The translations under genes were made by a program, and so were the position numbers. Shown here piece by piece: positions 7,859 through 16,818 of a stretch of DNA of 64,000 nucleotides. Below the pieces are notes generated by a model that was not told the DNA's origin, made no database searches, and saw only the letters and a list, made by a program, of their open reading frames with translations. Numbering within the stretch: position 1 is the stretch's first letter; each line of letters starts with the position of its first letter. Origin of the DNA: Galbibacter sp. BG1 (GTDB taxonomy: Bacteria; Bacteroidota; Bacteroidia; Flavobacteriales; Flavobacteriaceae); NCBI RefSeq assembly GCF_013391805.1, contig NZ_CP058364.1:1240501-1304500 (forward strand), read 5' to 3'.

Positions 7859-9595
7859 ATGCCCTTTCAAATAAAAGAAACCCCAAAAGAATACGATATT
7901 TTAATTGTTGGCTCGGGAGCGGGTGGCGGAATGGCTACCAAAATACTTTCGGAAGCCGGTTTTAAAATCGCTTTATTGGAAGCGGGTCCCGATTTTGATC
8001 CTGCAAACCCAGAAACCCAAACACAATTTAAATGGCCTTACGAATCGCCCAGAAGAAATGCGGGAACCACCCGGCCTTTTGGTGACTTCGATATGGCTTA
8101 TGGTGGGTGGGAACTGGAAGGCGAACCATACACGCATAAAAACGGTACTAAATTCGATTGGTTTCGATCTAGAATGCTGGGAGGAAGAACCAACCACTGG
8201 GGAAGGATTTCCCTGCGTTTTGGACCATTGGATTTTAAACGAAAGGATTTTGATGGTAAAGGTGATAATTGGCCTATAGATTACGATGATGTGAAGCCGT
8301 ATTACGACAAAGTCGATAAATTGGTAGGGGTTTTTGGTACCAGGGAAAACATCCCTAACGAACCAGATGGTTATTTTCTACCACCGCCGAAACCTCGATT
8401 GCACGAACTTTTTTTAAAGAAAGCTGGCAAAAAAATGGGGCTTCCGGTAATTCCCTCAAGACTGTCCATCCTTACCAAACGGGTAGATAACCGAAGAGGT
8501 GCTTGCTTCTATTGTAATCAATGCCCCAGATCGTGTAGCATTTATGGGGATTTTTCTTCGTCTTCCGTACTTGTAAAACCAGCTTTGGAATATGACAACG
8601 TAGACCTTTATGTTAATGCAATGGTTCGCGAGGTTTTAACTAACGACAGCGGCAAGGCAACAGGCGTTTCATACATCAACAAAATAGACAATCAAGAATA
8701 TACGGTAAAAGCCAAAGTGGTGATTTTGGCCGCGAGTGCCTGCAGTTCAGCAAGAATATTATTGAACTCAAAATCTGATCGATTCCCAAATGGCGTTGCC
8801 AATTCCAGTGGAATTGTAGGGAAATATCTCCACGATTCTACCGGGGCTAACCGCGCTGCCATTATTCCAGAACTTATGGACCGAAAACGGTATAATGAAG
8901 ATGGGGTTGGAGGTATGCACATGTACGTTCCTTGGTGGCTTAACGATAGTAAAAACCTTAACTTCTCGCGCGGCTACCATATTGAATTTTGGGGCGGAAT
9001 GGGAATGCCTTCTTACGGTGCCGGTATGGGAATACAAAACCTCAACGGTGCTGTAAACGATGGCAAACCGAAAAAGGCCGGTGGTTATGGTGTCGATTTT
9101 AAAAAGGATGTTTACAAGTATTACGGTTCTATTGTAGCCATGGCCGGCCGTGGGGAAAGCATTCCGCAAAAAGATAATTATTGCGAAATAGACCCAAATA
9201 CGGTGGATAAATATGGGATTCCTGTACTACGTTTTAATTATAATTGGACGAGCGACGAGATTACCCAAGCGAAACACATGCAGGATACTTTTGAAGAACT
9301 TATTTACAACATGGGAGGAAAGCCACTTGGCGATAAACCTGGGGAGGAAGAAGATTACGGCTTATTGGCACCCGGAAAAATAATTCATGAAGTTGGTACC
9401 ACAAGAATGGGGAATGACCCCAAAACCTCGGTGGTTAATAAATACAATCAAGCACACGATGTTTCCAATCTATTTATAATGGATGGTGGTGCTTTTGTTT
9501 CCCAAGCAGATAAAAATCCGACTTGGACAATTTTGGCCTTGGCCTGGAGAGCTTCAGAATATCTTACACAGGAAATGAAAAAAATGAACATTTAA
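7859..9595 (+). CDS. GMC-family FAD dehydrogenase with four-cysteine cluster (Fe-S type)
   Basis: Flavin-dependent dehydrogenase of the glucose-methanol-choline family, probably oxidising a sugar, sugar acid or polyol in the periplasm. 578 aa: FAD-binding GSGAGGG (18-24), NHWGRISLRF (112-121), and the C-terminal catalytic pair H510 (in HEVGTTRMG) and N553 (in DKNPTWTI). A cysteine group C216-x2-C219-x2-C222-x3-C226 sits where Fe-S type FAD-glucose dehydrogenases bind a 3Fe-4S cluster. It has no signal peptide of its own. The next gene, 11 bases downstream, is a subunit 3 protein with a Tat-like signal, which suggests co-export. A cytochrome subunit is not seen nearby. The substrate is unknown. 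Confidence 0.9.
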   Translation: MPFQIKETPKEYDILIVGSGAGGGMATKILSEAGFKIALLEAGPDFDPANPETQTQFKWPYESPRRNAGTTRPFGDFDMAYGGWELEGEPYTHKNGTKFDWFRSRMLGGRTNHWGRISLRFGPLDFKRKDFDGKGDNWPIDYDDVKPYYDKVDKLVGVFGTRENIPNEPDGYFLPPPKPRLHELFLKKAGKKMGLPVIPSRLSILTKRVDNRRGACFYCNQCPRSCSIYGDFSSSSVLVKPALEYDNVDLYVNAMVREVLTNDSGKATGVSYINKIDNQEYTVKAKVVILAASACSSARILLNSKSDRFPNGVANSSGIVGKYLHDSTGANRAAIIPELMDRKRYNEDGVGGMHMYVPWWLNDSKNLNFSRGYHIEFWGGMGMPSYGAGMGIQNLNGAVNDGKPKKAGGYGVDFKKDVYKYYGSIVAMAGRGESIPQKDNYCEIDPNTVDKYGIPVLRFNYNWTSDEITQAKHMQDTFEELIYNMGGKPLGDKPGEEEDYGLLAPGKIIHEVGTTRMGNDPKTSVVNKYNQAHDVSNLFIMDGGAFVSQADKNPTWTILALAWRASEYLTQEMKKMNI

Positions 9596-9606
9596 AAAAT
9601 TGACAT

Positions 9607-10320
9607 ATGGATAGAAGAAAAAGTTTAAAAGCAATGGTTGCTGGTACCGTAACTTCTGGATTTATGTTTTCTGCTTGTTTAACAGATTCCGAAGAAAAAA
9701 CCATCACAAAAACCGATGCTCCTGCCAATAGCGATAACAATTACGATACTACCCGTACCAAAGACGAATTGGCTAGGGAAAAAGAATTAAGGGGGAAACA
9801 ATATTTTAACGAACATGAGTTGGCAACACTTACCGTGCTTGCAGATATTATTATTCCGGCAGAAGGGGAATACAGTGCAGCCAGTACCGTTGGAGTTGTG
9901 GGGTTTCTAGAATACATTGTTTTAGATATGCCGCATCACCAAATCCCTTTGCGGGGCGGAATTATGTGGATAGATCATGAAAGCAACAAACGTTTTAATA
10001 AAAAATTCAAGGACGCCACTTTAAGCGAGCAAATTACCATTGTAGAAGACATTGCTTACCCAGACGATGTAAAACCCGAGCACCAAGCGGGAGAGAAATT
10101 CTTTACACGATTAAGGGATTTGGTGGCTACTGGTTACTTTACGAGCCAAGAGGGTATAAAATATTTAGGTTATGTAGGGAATACCCCAAATGTTTGGGAC
10201 GGGGTTCCAAAAGATGTGCTGGCACAATACAACCTGGAATACGACCAACATACTTTAGATGCTTGTATAAAACCAGAAGAAAGAAATGAAATTGTTAATT
10301 GGGACAACTACGAAGTCTAG
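9607..10320 (+). CDS. Gluconate 2-dehydrogenase subunit 3-like protein (Tat signal, hitchhiker subunit)
   Basis: Small subunit partner of the GMC dehydrogenase just upstream. 237 aa. The N-terminus DRRKSLKAM fits a twin-arginine motif and is followed by a hydrophobic stretch ending FMFSAC, a possible lipobox with Cys24. The subunit 3 domain (about 60-225) begins FNEHELATLTVLADIIIPA. In characterised FAD-dehydrogenase complexes the equivalent subunit carries the Tat signal for the catalytic subunit. tatA is present in this window at 52240-52437. The gap to the GMC gene is 11 bases, so they form an operon. Confidence 0.88.
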   Translation: MDRRKSLKAMVAGTVTSGFMFSACLTDSEEKTITKTDAPANSDNNYDTTRTKDELAREKELRGKQYFNEHELATLTVLADIIIPAEGEYSAASTVGVVGFLEYIVLDMPHHQIPLRGGIMWIDHESNKRFNKKFKDATLSEQITIVEDIAYPDDVKPEHQAGEKFFTRLRDLVATGYFTSQEGIKYLGYVGNTPNVWDGVPKDVLAQYNLEYDQHTLDACIKPEERNEIVNWDNYEV

Positions 10321-10353
10321 GGGTTATAAGTCGAGAAGTAAGGGATCATTTAA

Positions 10354-10845
10354 TTAGAATTTTCTTTCAAACTTACGCTTGCTCAAATGCCGGTAAACAT
10401 CACCAACATCTGTGCGCTGGTAATCGTTGATGGTAATTAAATGCTTCCCTTCAATGGAAAAGGCAAGCTTTACAACGCTTTCTTCGTCGAAGGTATTTCC
10501 GTAGTTTAAAGTAAGTTCCCCTTCTTTTATATGGTAAACGCCTTTCTTTTTAGATTCGTCGAAAGTATTTCTACCCTGTCCTCTTGTTTTTTCTAGCTGA
10601 ACAAATGTATCGTCTTTTTTAAATCTAATTTGAAATCGATTGTTTATGTCGTATGAAAAATCATCTACATTTATAAGCTCCCCATTTTCATATAATTTTT
10701 CGGTGTAGGAAATAGCATCCCAATTGCCAACAAGGACAGAAGTTTCGTTTTCAGAATTTAAAAAGTTAATTCTAAATGAAGAAGAAATTTTAGATAATAT
10801 TTGAGCAAGCTTATTCATTCCTTTTAAGTAATGGGGGATATGCAA
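10354..10845 (-). CDS. Lipocalin-like hypothetical protein
   Basis: 163 aa, not firmly recognised. From residue 37 it has a lipocalin-like pattern: GNWDAISYTEKLYENGE (G-x-W first strand), alternating beta strands, and a late ISIEG/LITINDYQRTD-type region. An in-frame ATG nine codons in (MNKLAQILSKI) is an alternative start at 10818. There is no clear signal peptide. It stands alone, convergent with the GMC operon. It could bind a small ligand or be a simple structural relative. Confidence 0.6.
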   Translation of the reverse strand: MHIPHYLKGMNKLAQILSKISSSFRINFLNSENETSVLVGNWDAISYTEKLYENGELINVDDFSYDINNRFQIRFKKDDTFVQLEKTRGQGRNTFDESKKKGVYHIKEGELTLNYGNTFDEESVVKLAFSIEGKHLITINDYQRTDVGDVYRHLSKRKFERKF

Positions 10846-10966
10846 TCTTACTGAAAATATCGATGTTAAAAAAAATTATTTTTTTATCCAATGATTCAAC
10901 CTGAATCTAAATCGGTCAAATTCCTGAAAATAAGGAGTCTTATTTTTAAATATACAACAATTAGTC

Positions 10967-10998
10967 TTTGCTTTGTTATATTTCTTTAATTACCTTTG
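10967..10998 (+). promoter_or_regulatory. Bacteroidota-type promoter for the acyl-CoA dehydrogenase
   Basis: TTTG (10967-10970), a 20-base spacer and TACCTTTG (10991-10998) match the TTTG/TAnnTTTG consensus well. The expected transcript has a leader of about 58 bases before the ATG at 11061. Confidence 0.65.
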
Positions 10999-11060
10999 AG
11001 TCAACTCCCTCAGGGCACTCCTTGGAGGTAACTCAATAAAATTTCGAAAAACAATTATAG

Positions 11061-12239
11061 ATGAGAACAGATCTTTTTGAAGCACCCGATTATTTCCAAC
11101 TGGACGATTTACTTACAGAAGAACATAAACTGGTGCGGGATGCGGCCCGTAGTTGGGTAAAAAAAGAGGTTTCTCCAATTATCGAAGATTATGCCCAAAA
11201 AGCAGAGTTTCCCAAGCAGATTATAAACGGACTTGCAGAAATAGGTGCATTCGGACCCTATATTCCTCAAGAATATGGCGGTGCAGGTTTAGACCAGATA
11301 AGTTATGGCCTTATTATGCAAGAAATTGAAAGAGGGGATAGCGGTGTGCGGTCTACCGCATCGGTTCAGTCTTCTTTAGTGATGTACCCCATTTGGAAAT
11401 ATGGAACGGAAGAACAACGTAAAAAATATTTACCCAAATTAGCCTCTGGTGAATTCATGGGATGCTTTGGCCTTACGGAACCGAACCACGGTTCTAATCC
11501 AGGGGGAATGGAAACAAAATACAAGGATGCCGGCGACCATTTTATACTCAATGGTGCCAAATTATGGATTTCCAATGCCCCTTTTGCAGATCTTGCCGTT
11601 GTTTGGGCGAAAAATGAAGAAGGGAGAATTCATGGCCTTATAGTAGAAAGGGGCATGGAAGGTTTCTCTACTCCAGAAACCCATAATAAATGGTCTTTAA
11701 GGGCATCTGCTACTGGAGAATTGATTTTTGACAATGTTAAAGTGCCGAAGGAAAACCTACTTCCGAACAAATCTGGTTTGGGAGCTCCATTAGGATGTCT
11801 CGATTCTGCCCGTTATGGTATTTCCTGGGGCGCGATAGGAGCCGCCATGGATTGCTATGATACAGCATTACGTTATGCCAAAGAGCGAACACAGTTTGGA
11901 AAGCCTATAGCTGCCACGCAACTTCAGCAGAAAAAATTGGCTGAAATGATTACGGAAATTACCAAAGCACAACTTCTTGCCTTTCGTTTGGGGCAACTAA
12001 AAAATGAGGGGAAAGCCACCACAGCGCAAATTTCTATGGCGAAGAGAAACAATGTTGACATGGCCTTAAATATTGCCCGCGAGGCCAGACAAGTTCTAGG
12101 GGCTATGGGCATCACTGGCGAATACAGTATTATGCGCCATATGATGAACCTAGAAAGTGTAATTACTTATGAAGGCACACACGACATTCACCTCCTCATT
12201 ACCGGTGCCGATATTACCGGGGAACAAGCATTTAAATAA
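11061..12239 (+). CDS. gcdH: Acyl-CoA dehydrogenase, glutaryl-CoA dehydrogenase-like
   Basis: FAD enzyme that oxidises an acyl-CoA; the closest pattern is glutaryl-CoA dehydrogenase (lysine/tryptophan breakdown to crotonyl-CoA and CO2). 392 aa. GCDH-like blocks: SGVRSTASVQSSLVMYPIW (94-112), GCFGLTEPNHGSNP (134-147), FSLRASATGE-like region (211-220), SARYGISWGAIGAA (249-262) and RHMMNLESVITYEGTHDIH with catalytic E371. R97 falls in the arginine position associated with the glutaryl carboxylate. It is monocistronic with its own promoter. A general short-chain acyl-CoA role cannot be excluded. Confidence 0.88.
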   Translation: MRTDLFEAPDYFQLDDLLTEEHKLVRDAARSWVKKEVSPIIEDYAQKAEFPKQIINGLAEIGAFGPYIPQEYGGAGLDQISYGLIMQEIERGDSGVRSTASVQSSLVMYPIWKYGTEEQRKKYLPKLASGEFMGCFGLTEPNHGSNPGGMETKYKDAGDHFILNGAKLWISNAPFADLAVVWAKNEEGRIHGLIVERGMEGFSTPETHNKWSLRASATGELIFDNVKVPKENLLPNKSGLGAPLGCLDSARYGISWGAIGAAMDCYDTALRYAKERTQFGKPIAATQLQQKKLAEMITEITKAQLLAFRLGQLKNEGKATTAQISMAKRNNVDMALNIAREARQVLGAMGITGEYSIMRHMMNLESVITYEGTHDIHLLITGADITGEQAFK

Positions 12240-12271
12240 GAATTATTCCAAAGGTTTTTAGTCAATTTCAC

Positions 12272-12299
12272 CCCCACTTACATCACAATTTAAGTGGGG
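12272..12299 (+). terminator. Hairpin after acyl-CoA dehydrogenase
   Basis: A 9-bp perfect stem CCCCACTTA/TAAGTGGGG with a 10-base loop, 33 bases after the stop. The following sequence GCATTCATAG lacks a T run, so termination would be weak or factor-assisted. Confidence 0.5.
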
Positions 12300-12387
12300 C
12301 ATTCATAGCTTCTTAAAATACCGTTAAAAAGGTACCGTTTTAATACATTTTTAAGAATTTCCTTATTAAATAAATTTGCCTTTTTTG

Positions 12388-12395
12388 TAACTTTG
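12388..12395 (+). promoter_or_regulatory. -7 box for the small secreted protein gene
   Basis: TAACTTTG matches TAnnTTTG and lies 41 bases before the ATG at 12437. No clear TTTG element sits at the right distance upstream. Confidence 0.5.
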
Positions 12396-12436
12396 TTAGT
12401 AGAACGAGTATATATTAACAATTTAATTAATTAGTT

Positions 12437-12784
12437 ATGAAAAAACGGCTTTTTATTGCGGTATTCTCATTTTTTGCTTTTGCTGTTCAAGCTCAAGATA
12501 AAGAAGTAAAAGTTGGGGATGTTTTGAAAATCAATAGTATTTCTGAGCAAACGTATAACCACATCGATTTTCCTCGAAAAAACATAATTATCAAGCGAGG
12601 CGGAGTGCCAAACTTCAAGTCGGTTTATAACAATGAGGTAGTTGTTACCGATGTGGCTACGAACAATGATGGTGAGCAAGTGGCAACTTTAAAAAGAACC
12701 GATGGACGTAAATTTTTTACTAGTTTCCCATCTGTTAAAGCAAATGTCACTAAAGCTATCGCCGCAGAAGAACTTACTTTTTAA
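12437..12784 (+). CDS. Small secreted protein of unknown function
   Basis: 115 aa, not recognised as a characterised family. It has a signal peptide (KKRLFIAVFSFFAFA) with a likely SPase I cut after AVQAQ, leaving about 95 residues that are probably all beta (VKVGDVLKINS, GEQVATLKRTDGRKFFTSF). It is expected in the periplasm. It has its own promoter. The stop region overlaps the 3' end of the convergent enoyl-CoA hydratase gene by 11 bases. No function is proposed. Confidence 0.75.
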   Translation: MKKRLFIAVFSFFAFAVQAQDKEVKVGDVLKINSISEQTYNHIDFPRKNIIIKRGGVPNFKSVYNNEVVVTDVATNNDGEQVATLKRTDGRKFFTSFPSVKANVTKAIAAEELTF

Positions 12785-13541
12785 ATTTTTCTAACGCATT
12801 TTTAGTAAAATGGGATAACACTAAAGTTCCGGATATTTTAGCCCTTTTGGTTAAAATGGAATCCCAACTTTGTGTGTTATCCCATAATACTTTTTTCATG
12901 GCCGTCAATGCCTCTGGGTTGTATCCCGCCAATTTTTCACTCAATATTTCAACTTCCTTATCCACCTCAGCAATAGTTTCAAAAACTTTGGCATAGAGGC
13001 CTTTTTCTTTAGCCCAATATGCATTTTTCCATTCTGTAGCTGCAAGGGTTAACTCTGCTAAGGCTGCAACCCCTATTTTTCTCTCTACAGCCGGCGCAAT
13101 TACAAAAGGTCCTATTCCTATACTTAATTCTGATAGTTTTATGGCAGCTGCCTCTGTGGCAACTGCATAATCGCAAGCAGCCACCAAACCTACGCCACCG
13201 CCCACTGTCTTTCCTTGCACCCTTCCAACAGTTAATTTCTTACAATTACGCATGGCATTGATAACATTGCCAAACCCGCTAAAAAAAGCTTCCCCTTCAG
13301 CTTCCGTGGTAATTGCCATAAGTTCATCAAAAGAGGCTCCCGCACAAAAAGCCTTTTCCCCTTCACTTTTTAAAACGATAAGGTGTACATCATCATCCGT
13401 AGAGAGCTTATTGAATTCATCTGCTAGTCTCTTCAGCAAAACAGAAGGAAAAGAATTACTTGCAGGATGACCGAACTCAATGGTTGCAATATTATTTTCG
13501 ATTTTAGTGAATAAACTTCCGTTGGCTCTATCGGTTCCCAT
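12774..13541 (-). CDS. Enoyl-CoA hydratase/isomerase family protein
   Basis: Crotonase-fold enzyme acting on acyl-CoAs. 255 aa. Oxyanion-hole motif AFCAGASFDEL (64-74) and second motif GKTVGGGVGLVAACDYA (110-126). The first catalytic glutamate of classical crotonase (E144, in the GGGxELA segment) is glycine here, while SELSIGIGP keeps a glutamate at the E164 position. The GGGVGL pattern also occurs in LiuC-type (methylglutaconyl/geranoyl-CoA) hydratases, so leucine/terpenoid-type catabolism or an isomerase role are options. It overlaps the convergent small secreted protein gene by 11 bases. Confidence 0.85.
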   Translation of the reverse strand: MGTDRANGSLFTKIENNIATIEFGHPASNSFPSVLLKRLADEFNKLSTDDDVHLIVLKSEGEKAFCAGASFDELMAITTEAEGEAFFSGFGNVINAMRNCKKLTVGRVQGKTVGGGVGLVAACDYAVATEAAAIKLSELSIGIGPFVIAPAVERKIGVAALAELTLAATEWKNAYWAKEKGLYAKVFETIAEVDKEVEILSEKLAGYNPEALTAMKKVLWDNTQSWDSILTKRAKISGTLVLSHFTKNALEKFKK

Positions 13542-13578
13542 ATATTGATTTTAGTGTAGAATCTCAAAATTACACAAA

Positions 13579-14907
13579 CTACGCATCATTTACATATTTT
13601 CTTCGGAATTTAATGACCAAGGCAAGTGAGCGAACGAGCATCCAAACAAAAAAGGCAATCCAAATGGCGTAAAGTTTGAATCCGAAATAATCAAAGATCA
13701 ATAAGGTCGGGGTAAACCCGAGAAAAGTAGCGGCCAACAGAACATTTCTAAGGTACTTTGCCTCTCCTAGCCCTTTAAAAATTCCATCGAACATAAAGGC
13801 CACGGCATTTACGGGCTGCATTAATAAAACCACCCAAAAAACAGAAGAAAATAAGGCCAAAACCGCTTGTTCTTTATTAAAAAGCAACCCTATTTGATCA
13901 TAAAAAACACCACAAACCACAATTAAAATTAAAGCAATTACAATGGCATATTTGCATATATCGATACTTAAAAACCAGAGCCGCTTGTAATCTTTAGCAC
14001 CCAGTAGCCTCCCCGAAATGGCATTGCCCGCATTGGCATACCCGTCGATAAAAAAGGAAAAGAACAGCCAGATGTTCATTAAAATACTTTGAGCGGCGAT
14101 GTAGTTCTTGCCATAGTCTGTTGCGTAGGCATTTGCCAAATAAATGGCAAAGTTTAGCGCTGCTGTCCTTATAAAAAGATTGGCGCTCATAAGCAGCAAC
14201 CGTTTCATCTGCGGATTTATTCGTGGACTGATTTTAAAATTGAAAGGCGTCTTTTTTACGTAAAAATATAATGCCATAACGAGCATTACAAACTGGGCTA
14301 TAACACTGGCATAACCAGCTCCTTCCAGATGCATAGGCGGTATAACACCTTCTACCCCATAGACGAGTAGATAATCTAAAGCGATATTGACACAAGCTCC
14401 AGTTAAACTGCATTTCATCGCCCATAAGGTATTTTGCATCCCCCGAAACACTCCAAATATGGCAAAAGTTACCAAAGTAAGGGGGTACCCTATAGCTCTA
14501 ATTTGATAGTAGAAGGCGGTGTATTGAAGGATGAGACCGTCTGCATTGTACAAACTAAAAATCTGCTCAGCCAAAAATGCAGTGCTAAAATAGATAACCA
14601 GACTAAATAAAAAATTAAACGCCAATGCTTGTGGAACCAAAGTTTTTACGGCGTGTAATCGGTTTCCACCAAAGTGTTGAGATACAATTGCAGAAATAGC
14701 AGTTTTTGTTTGGGCTACAATCCAAACTATAGCGGATAAAAAAGAGCCCACGATCCCGGCGGCGGCCAAAGCCTCCACGGGATTTTTATCTACATTCCCA
14801 ATTACGGCTATGTCCGTTAAAGAAATTAAAGGTTCTGCAATACCCGCAATAATAGCTGGAACCGCTAGTTGATTTATTTCTTTGAAATTAATTTTAGCTT
14901 CTTTCAT
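13579..14907 (-). CDS. MATE-family efflux transporter
   Basis: Multidrug/toxin exporter of the inner membrane, coupled to H+ or Na+. 442 aa with about 12 hydrophobic segments in two homologous halves. N-terminal family pattern INQLAVPAIIAGIAEPLISLTDIAVIG, followed by AAAGIVGSF and IVSQHFGGNR loops; the second half has ANLFIRTAALNFAI. Closest to the DinF-like branch by appearance. The gene lies 37 bases upstream (in coordinates) of the enoyl-CoA hydratase and is divergent from the universal stress protein gene. The substrate is unknown. Confidence 0.92.
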   Translation of the reverse strand: MKEAKINFKEINQLAVPAIIAGIAEPLISLTDIAVIGNVDKNPVEALAAAGIVGSFLSAIVWIVAQTKTAISAIVSQHFGGNRLHAVKTLVPQALAFNFLFSLVIYFSTAFLAEQIFSLYNADGLILQYTAFYYQIRAIGYPLTLVTFAIFGVFRGMQNTLWAMKCSLTGACVNIALDYLLVYGVEGVIPPMHLEGAGYASVIAQFVMLVMALYFYVKKTPFNFKISPRINPQMKRLLLMSANLFIRTAALNFAIYLANAYATDYGKNYIAAQSILMNIWLFFSFFIDGYANAGNAISGRLLGAKDYKRLWFLSIDICKYAIVIALILIVVCGVFYDQIGLLFNKEQAVLALFSSVFWVVLLMQPVNAVAFMFDGIFKGLGEAKYLRNVLLAATFLGFTPTLLIFDYFGFKLYAIWIAFFVWMLVRSLALVIKFRRKYVNDA

Positions 14908-14966
14908 TCCCTAAATGACCCACTCTCAAAAATTAGCGTTTAAACAATTTTATGTAAATTTAGGTG

Positions 14967-14974
14967 CAAAAGTA
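14967..14974 (-). promoter_or_regulatory. -7 box for the MATE transporter gene
   Basis: On the minus strand TACTTTTG matches TAnnTTTG, 60 bases before the ATG at 14907. A TTGAC element occurs upstream at a shorter than usual spacing. Confidence 0.5.
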
Positions 14975-15012
14975 AGAAAGCATTTTGTCAATCATTTTTT
15001 AACACACACCTT

Positions 15013-15807
15013 ATGAAAAATATTCTTGTTCCAATAGGGACTTCTCCCAATACTATAAACACCCTTCAATATGCGATTGACTTCGCTGCATTTTTCAATA
15101 GTAAGGTCTATTTAATGCAAGCTTTTACTTTTTACAGTAAAACGGGTACAATTTCTAATTTAGAAGATCGTGTGGCAAAATCGACCACCGAACAATTGGA
15201 GGAAGTTTTAAGCAAGGTTGATATAAAGGGAGTGCCTGTTACCATTAAGGCCTACAATGGCGATGTAATAGATGGTATAAATGCGGTAGACAATCAATAT
15301 GGAATAGACCTAATTGTCTTGGAACCCCGAAGTACAGATATTAGGGAAGAAGTATTTTTAGGAAAAACTTCGGGTAAAATTGTAAAGAAAACCGACATCC
15401 CTACCCTCGTTGTGCCCGAAGGAAATACTTTTAAGGATTACAACACCGGTTTGGTCGCTTTTAAATCTGGCGTCGTTAAAAACCCAAAAATTTTAGACCC
15501 ATTAGTTGCCTTTAAGGAACAGTTTAAGTTGAATTTAAACTTACTTTTGGTAAAAACACCGAACTATGTGGCGGAAGATTTAGAAATAAATAGTGATCTA
15601 AAAAAGTTGGGAAATACAACCAAAACTACCGAAAACACTACCACTTTCGAGGGTGTCTTGGAACACTTCCAAGAAAACAATCCAGATATTTTAATAGTTT
15701 TTAGAAGAAAACGCGGATTTTTCACCAAGTTATGGGAAAAAAATATAATTTTGAAGCGCGAATTTCGCTGTTCCATTCCGCTGTTGATTTTAAGCGTTAA
15801 GAAATAG
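15013..15807 (+). CDS. Universal stress protein (UspA family, tandem-domain type)
   Basis: Cytoplasmic stress protein with the adenine-nucleotide alpha-hydrolase fold. 264 aa. Domain 1 begins KNILVPIGTSPNTINTLQYA and ends with VLEPRSTDIREEVFLGKTSGKIVKKTDIPTLVVPEG (about 95-138), which keeps a GKTSGKIV-like nucleotide loop. The second half (about 145-264) has a weaker copy ending RREFRCSIPLLILS. Flavobacteria carry several such genes. It ends 8 bases before tRNA-Ala. Confidence 0.85.
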   Translation: MKNILVPIGTSPNTINTLQYAIDFAAFFNSKVYLMQAFTFYSKTGTISNLEDRVAKSTTEQLEEVLSKVDIKGVPVTIKAYNGDVIDGINAVDNQYGIDLIVLEPRSTDIREEVFLGKTSGKIVKKTDIPTLVVPEGNTFKDYNTGLVAFKSGVVKNPKILDPLVAFKEQFKLNLNLLLVKTPNYVAEDLEINSDLKKLGNTTKTTENTTTFEGVLEHFQENNPDILIVFRRKRGFFTKLWEKNIILKREFRCSIPLLILSVKK

Positions 15808-15815
15808 CAATTTTT

Positions 15816-15889
15816 GGGGCATTAGCTCAGCTGGCTAGAGCGCTACACTGGCAGTGTAGAGGTCATCGGTTCGACTCCGATATGCTCCA
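15816..15889 (+). tRNA. tRNA-Ala (anticodon GGC)
   Basis: Full cloverleaf: acceptor GGGGCAT (15816-15822) pairs with ATGCTCC (15882-15888), D arm GCTC..GAGC, anticodon stem CTACA/TGTAG with loop CTGGCAG (anticodon GGC), and T arm ATCGG/CCGAT with TTCGACT. Discriminator base A15889. The 3' CCA is not encoded. A strong terminator follows. Confidence 0.96.
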
Positions 15890-15892
15890 CGA

Positions 15893-15921
15893 AAGGCAAC
15901 ACTGCGGTGTTGCCTTTTTTT
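15893..15921 (+). terminator. Rho-independent terminator of tRNA-Ala
   Basis: AGGCAACAC/GTGTTGCCT stem with a TGCG loop followed by seven T residues, immediately after the tRNA. Confidence 0.92.
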
Positions 15922-16088
15922 ATTTGAACAGCTATGTAATACCAATATCTTCTTTACATAAATGTCATTACAAAAAATTGGGGATTTCAAACCAGTAACA
16001 AAAAACCTTTCTGTTTTTAAGAAAACAATAACGCCATCTATTTTCATCTCCTCCTGGAAGCTTTTATCTTTAGTTAAAAATAAAATAA

Positions 16089-16802
16089 ATGGACTTAAAA
16101 GGAAAAGTAGCCTATATAACTGGCGGAACAAAAGGAATAGGATATGGTGTGGCAGAAGAGCTTCTAAAAGCTGGAATGAAAGTAGCCATTAGTGGCCGAA
16201 AGCTTGAAGATGCGCAAAAAGCTGCCAAAAATTTAAGTAGTGACGACAGTTTGGTTTTAGGACTTTCTTCTGATGTTACCAATCTACAGGATGAAAAAAA
16301 TGCAGTAAAAAGCATTTTGGATAAGTTTGGCAAATTGGATGTTGTGCTTGCCAATGCCGGAGTTGGTCATTTTGCTGCAATAGATGAATTGGAAGACGAG
16401 AAATGGCATCAAATGATTGACACCAATCTAAATGGAGTATACCACACTTTAAAAGCTTCTGTAGATGCTTTAAAAGACTCCAAGGGATATTACATGACAC
16501 TCGCTAGTTTGGCTGGAACAAATTTTTTTCCAACAGCAGCGGGTTACAATGCAACCAAATTTGGAGTGGTTGGCTTTACTCAAGCAGTGATGCTAGATTT
16601 ACGCAAATACGATATTAAAGTGTCTACCATTATGCCAGGTTCTGTGGCTTCTCATTTTAACGATCATAATCCCTCTGAAGAGGATGCTTGGAAAATTCAA
16701 CCTGAAGATATCGGTAAAATAGTAATCGATCTTCTCAAAATGCACCCACGTACACTACCTAGTAAAATTGAGGTAAGACCCTCTAGACCAGATAAAAAAT
16801 AG
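16089..16802 (+). CDS. SDR-family NAD(P)-dependent oxidoreductase
   Basis: Short-chain dehydrogenase/reductase, 237 aa. Classical motifs: cofactor TGGTKGIG (11-18), NAG (about 90-92), catalytic serine in TLASLAG and YNATK (Y-x3-K). The region after the Rossmann start, ISGRKLEDA, has an arginine that favours NADP(H). It is monocistronic, with a strong terminator 17 bases after the stop. The substrate cannot be read from the sequence. Similar flavobacterial proteins are annotated as general alcohol/ketone reductases. Confidence 0.9.
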   Translation: MDLKGKVAYITGGTKGIGYGVAEELLKAGMKVAISGRKLEDAQKAAKNLSSDDSLVLGLSSDVTNLQDEKNAVKSILDKFGKLDVVLANAGVGHFAAIDELEDEKWHQMIDTNLNGVYHTLKASVDALKDSKGYYMTLASLAGTNFFPTAAGYNATKFGVVGFTQAVMLDLRKYDIKVSTIMPGSVASHFNDHNPSEEDAWKIQPEDIGKIVIDLLKMHPRTLPSKIEVRPSRPDKK

Positions 16803-16818
16803 AACTTGTTTATAAAAA

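Noticed and set aside
15835-16131. Minus-strand reading frame of 98 codons over tRNA-Ala
   Set aside because: It is the antisense of the tRNA and terminator; the product pattern is a known artefact of tRNA genes.
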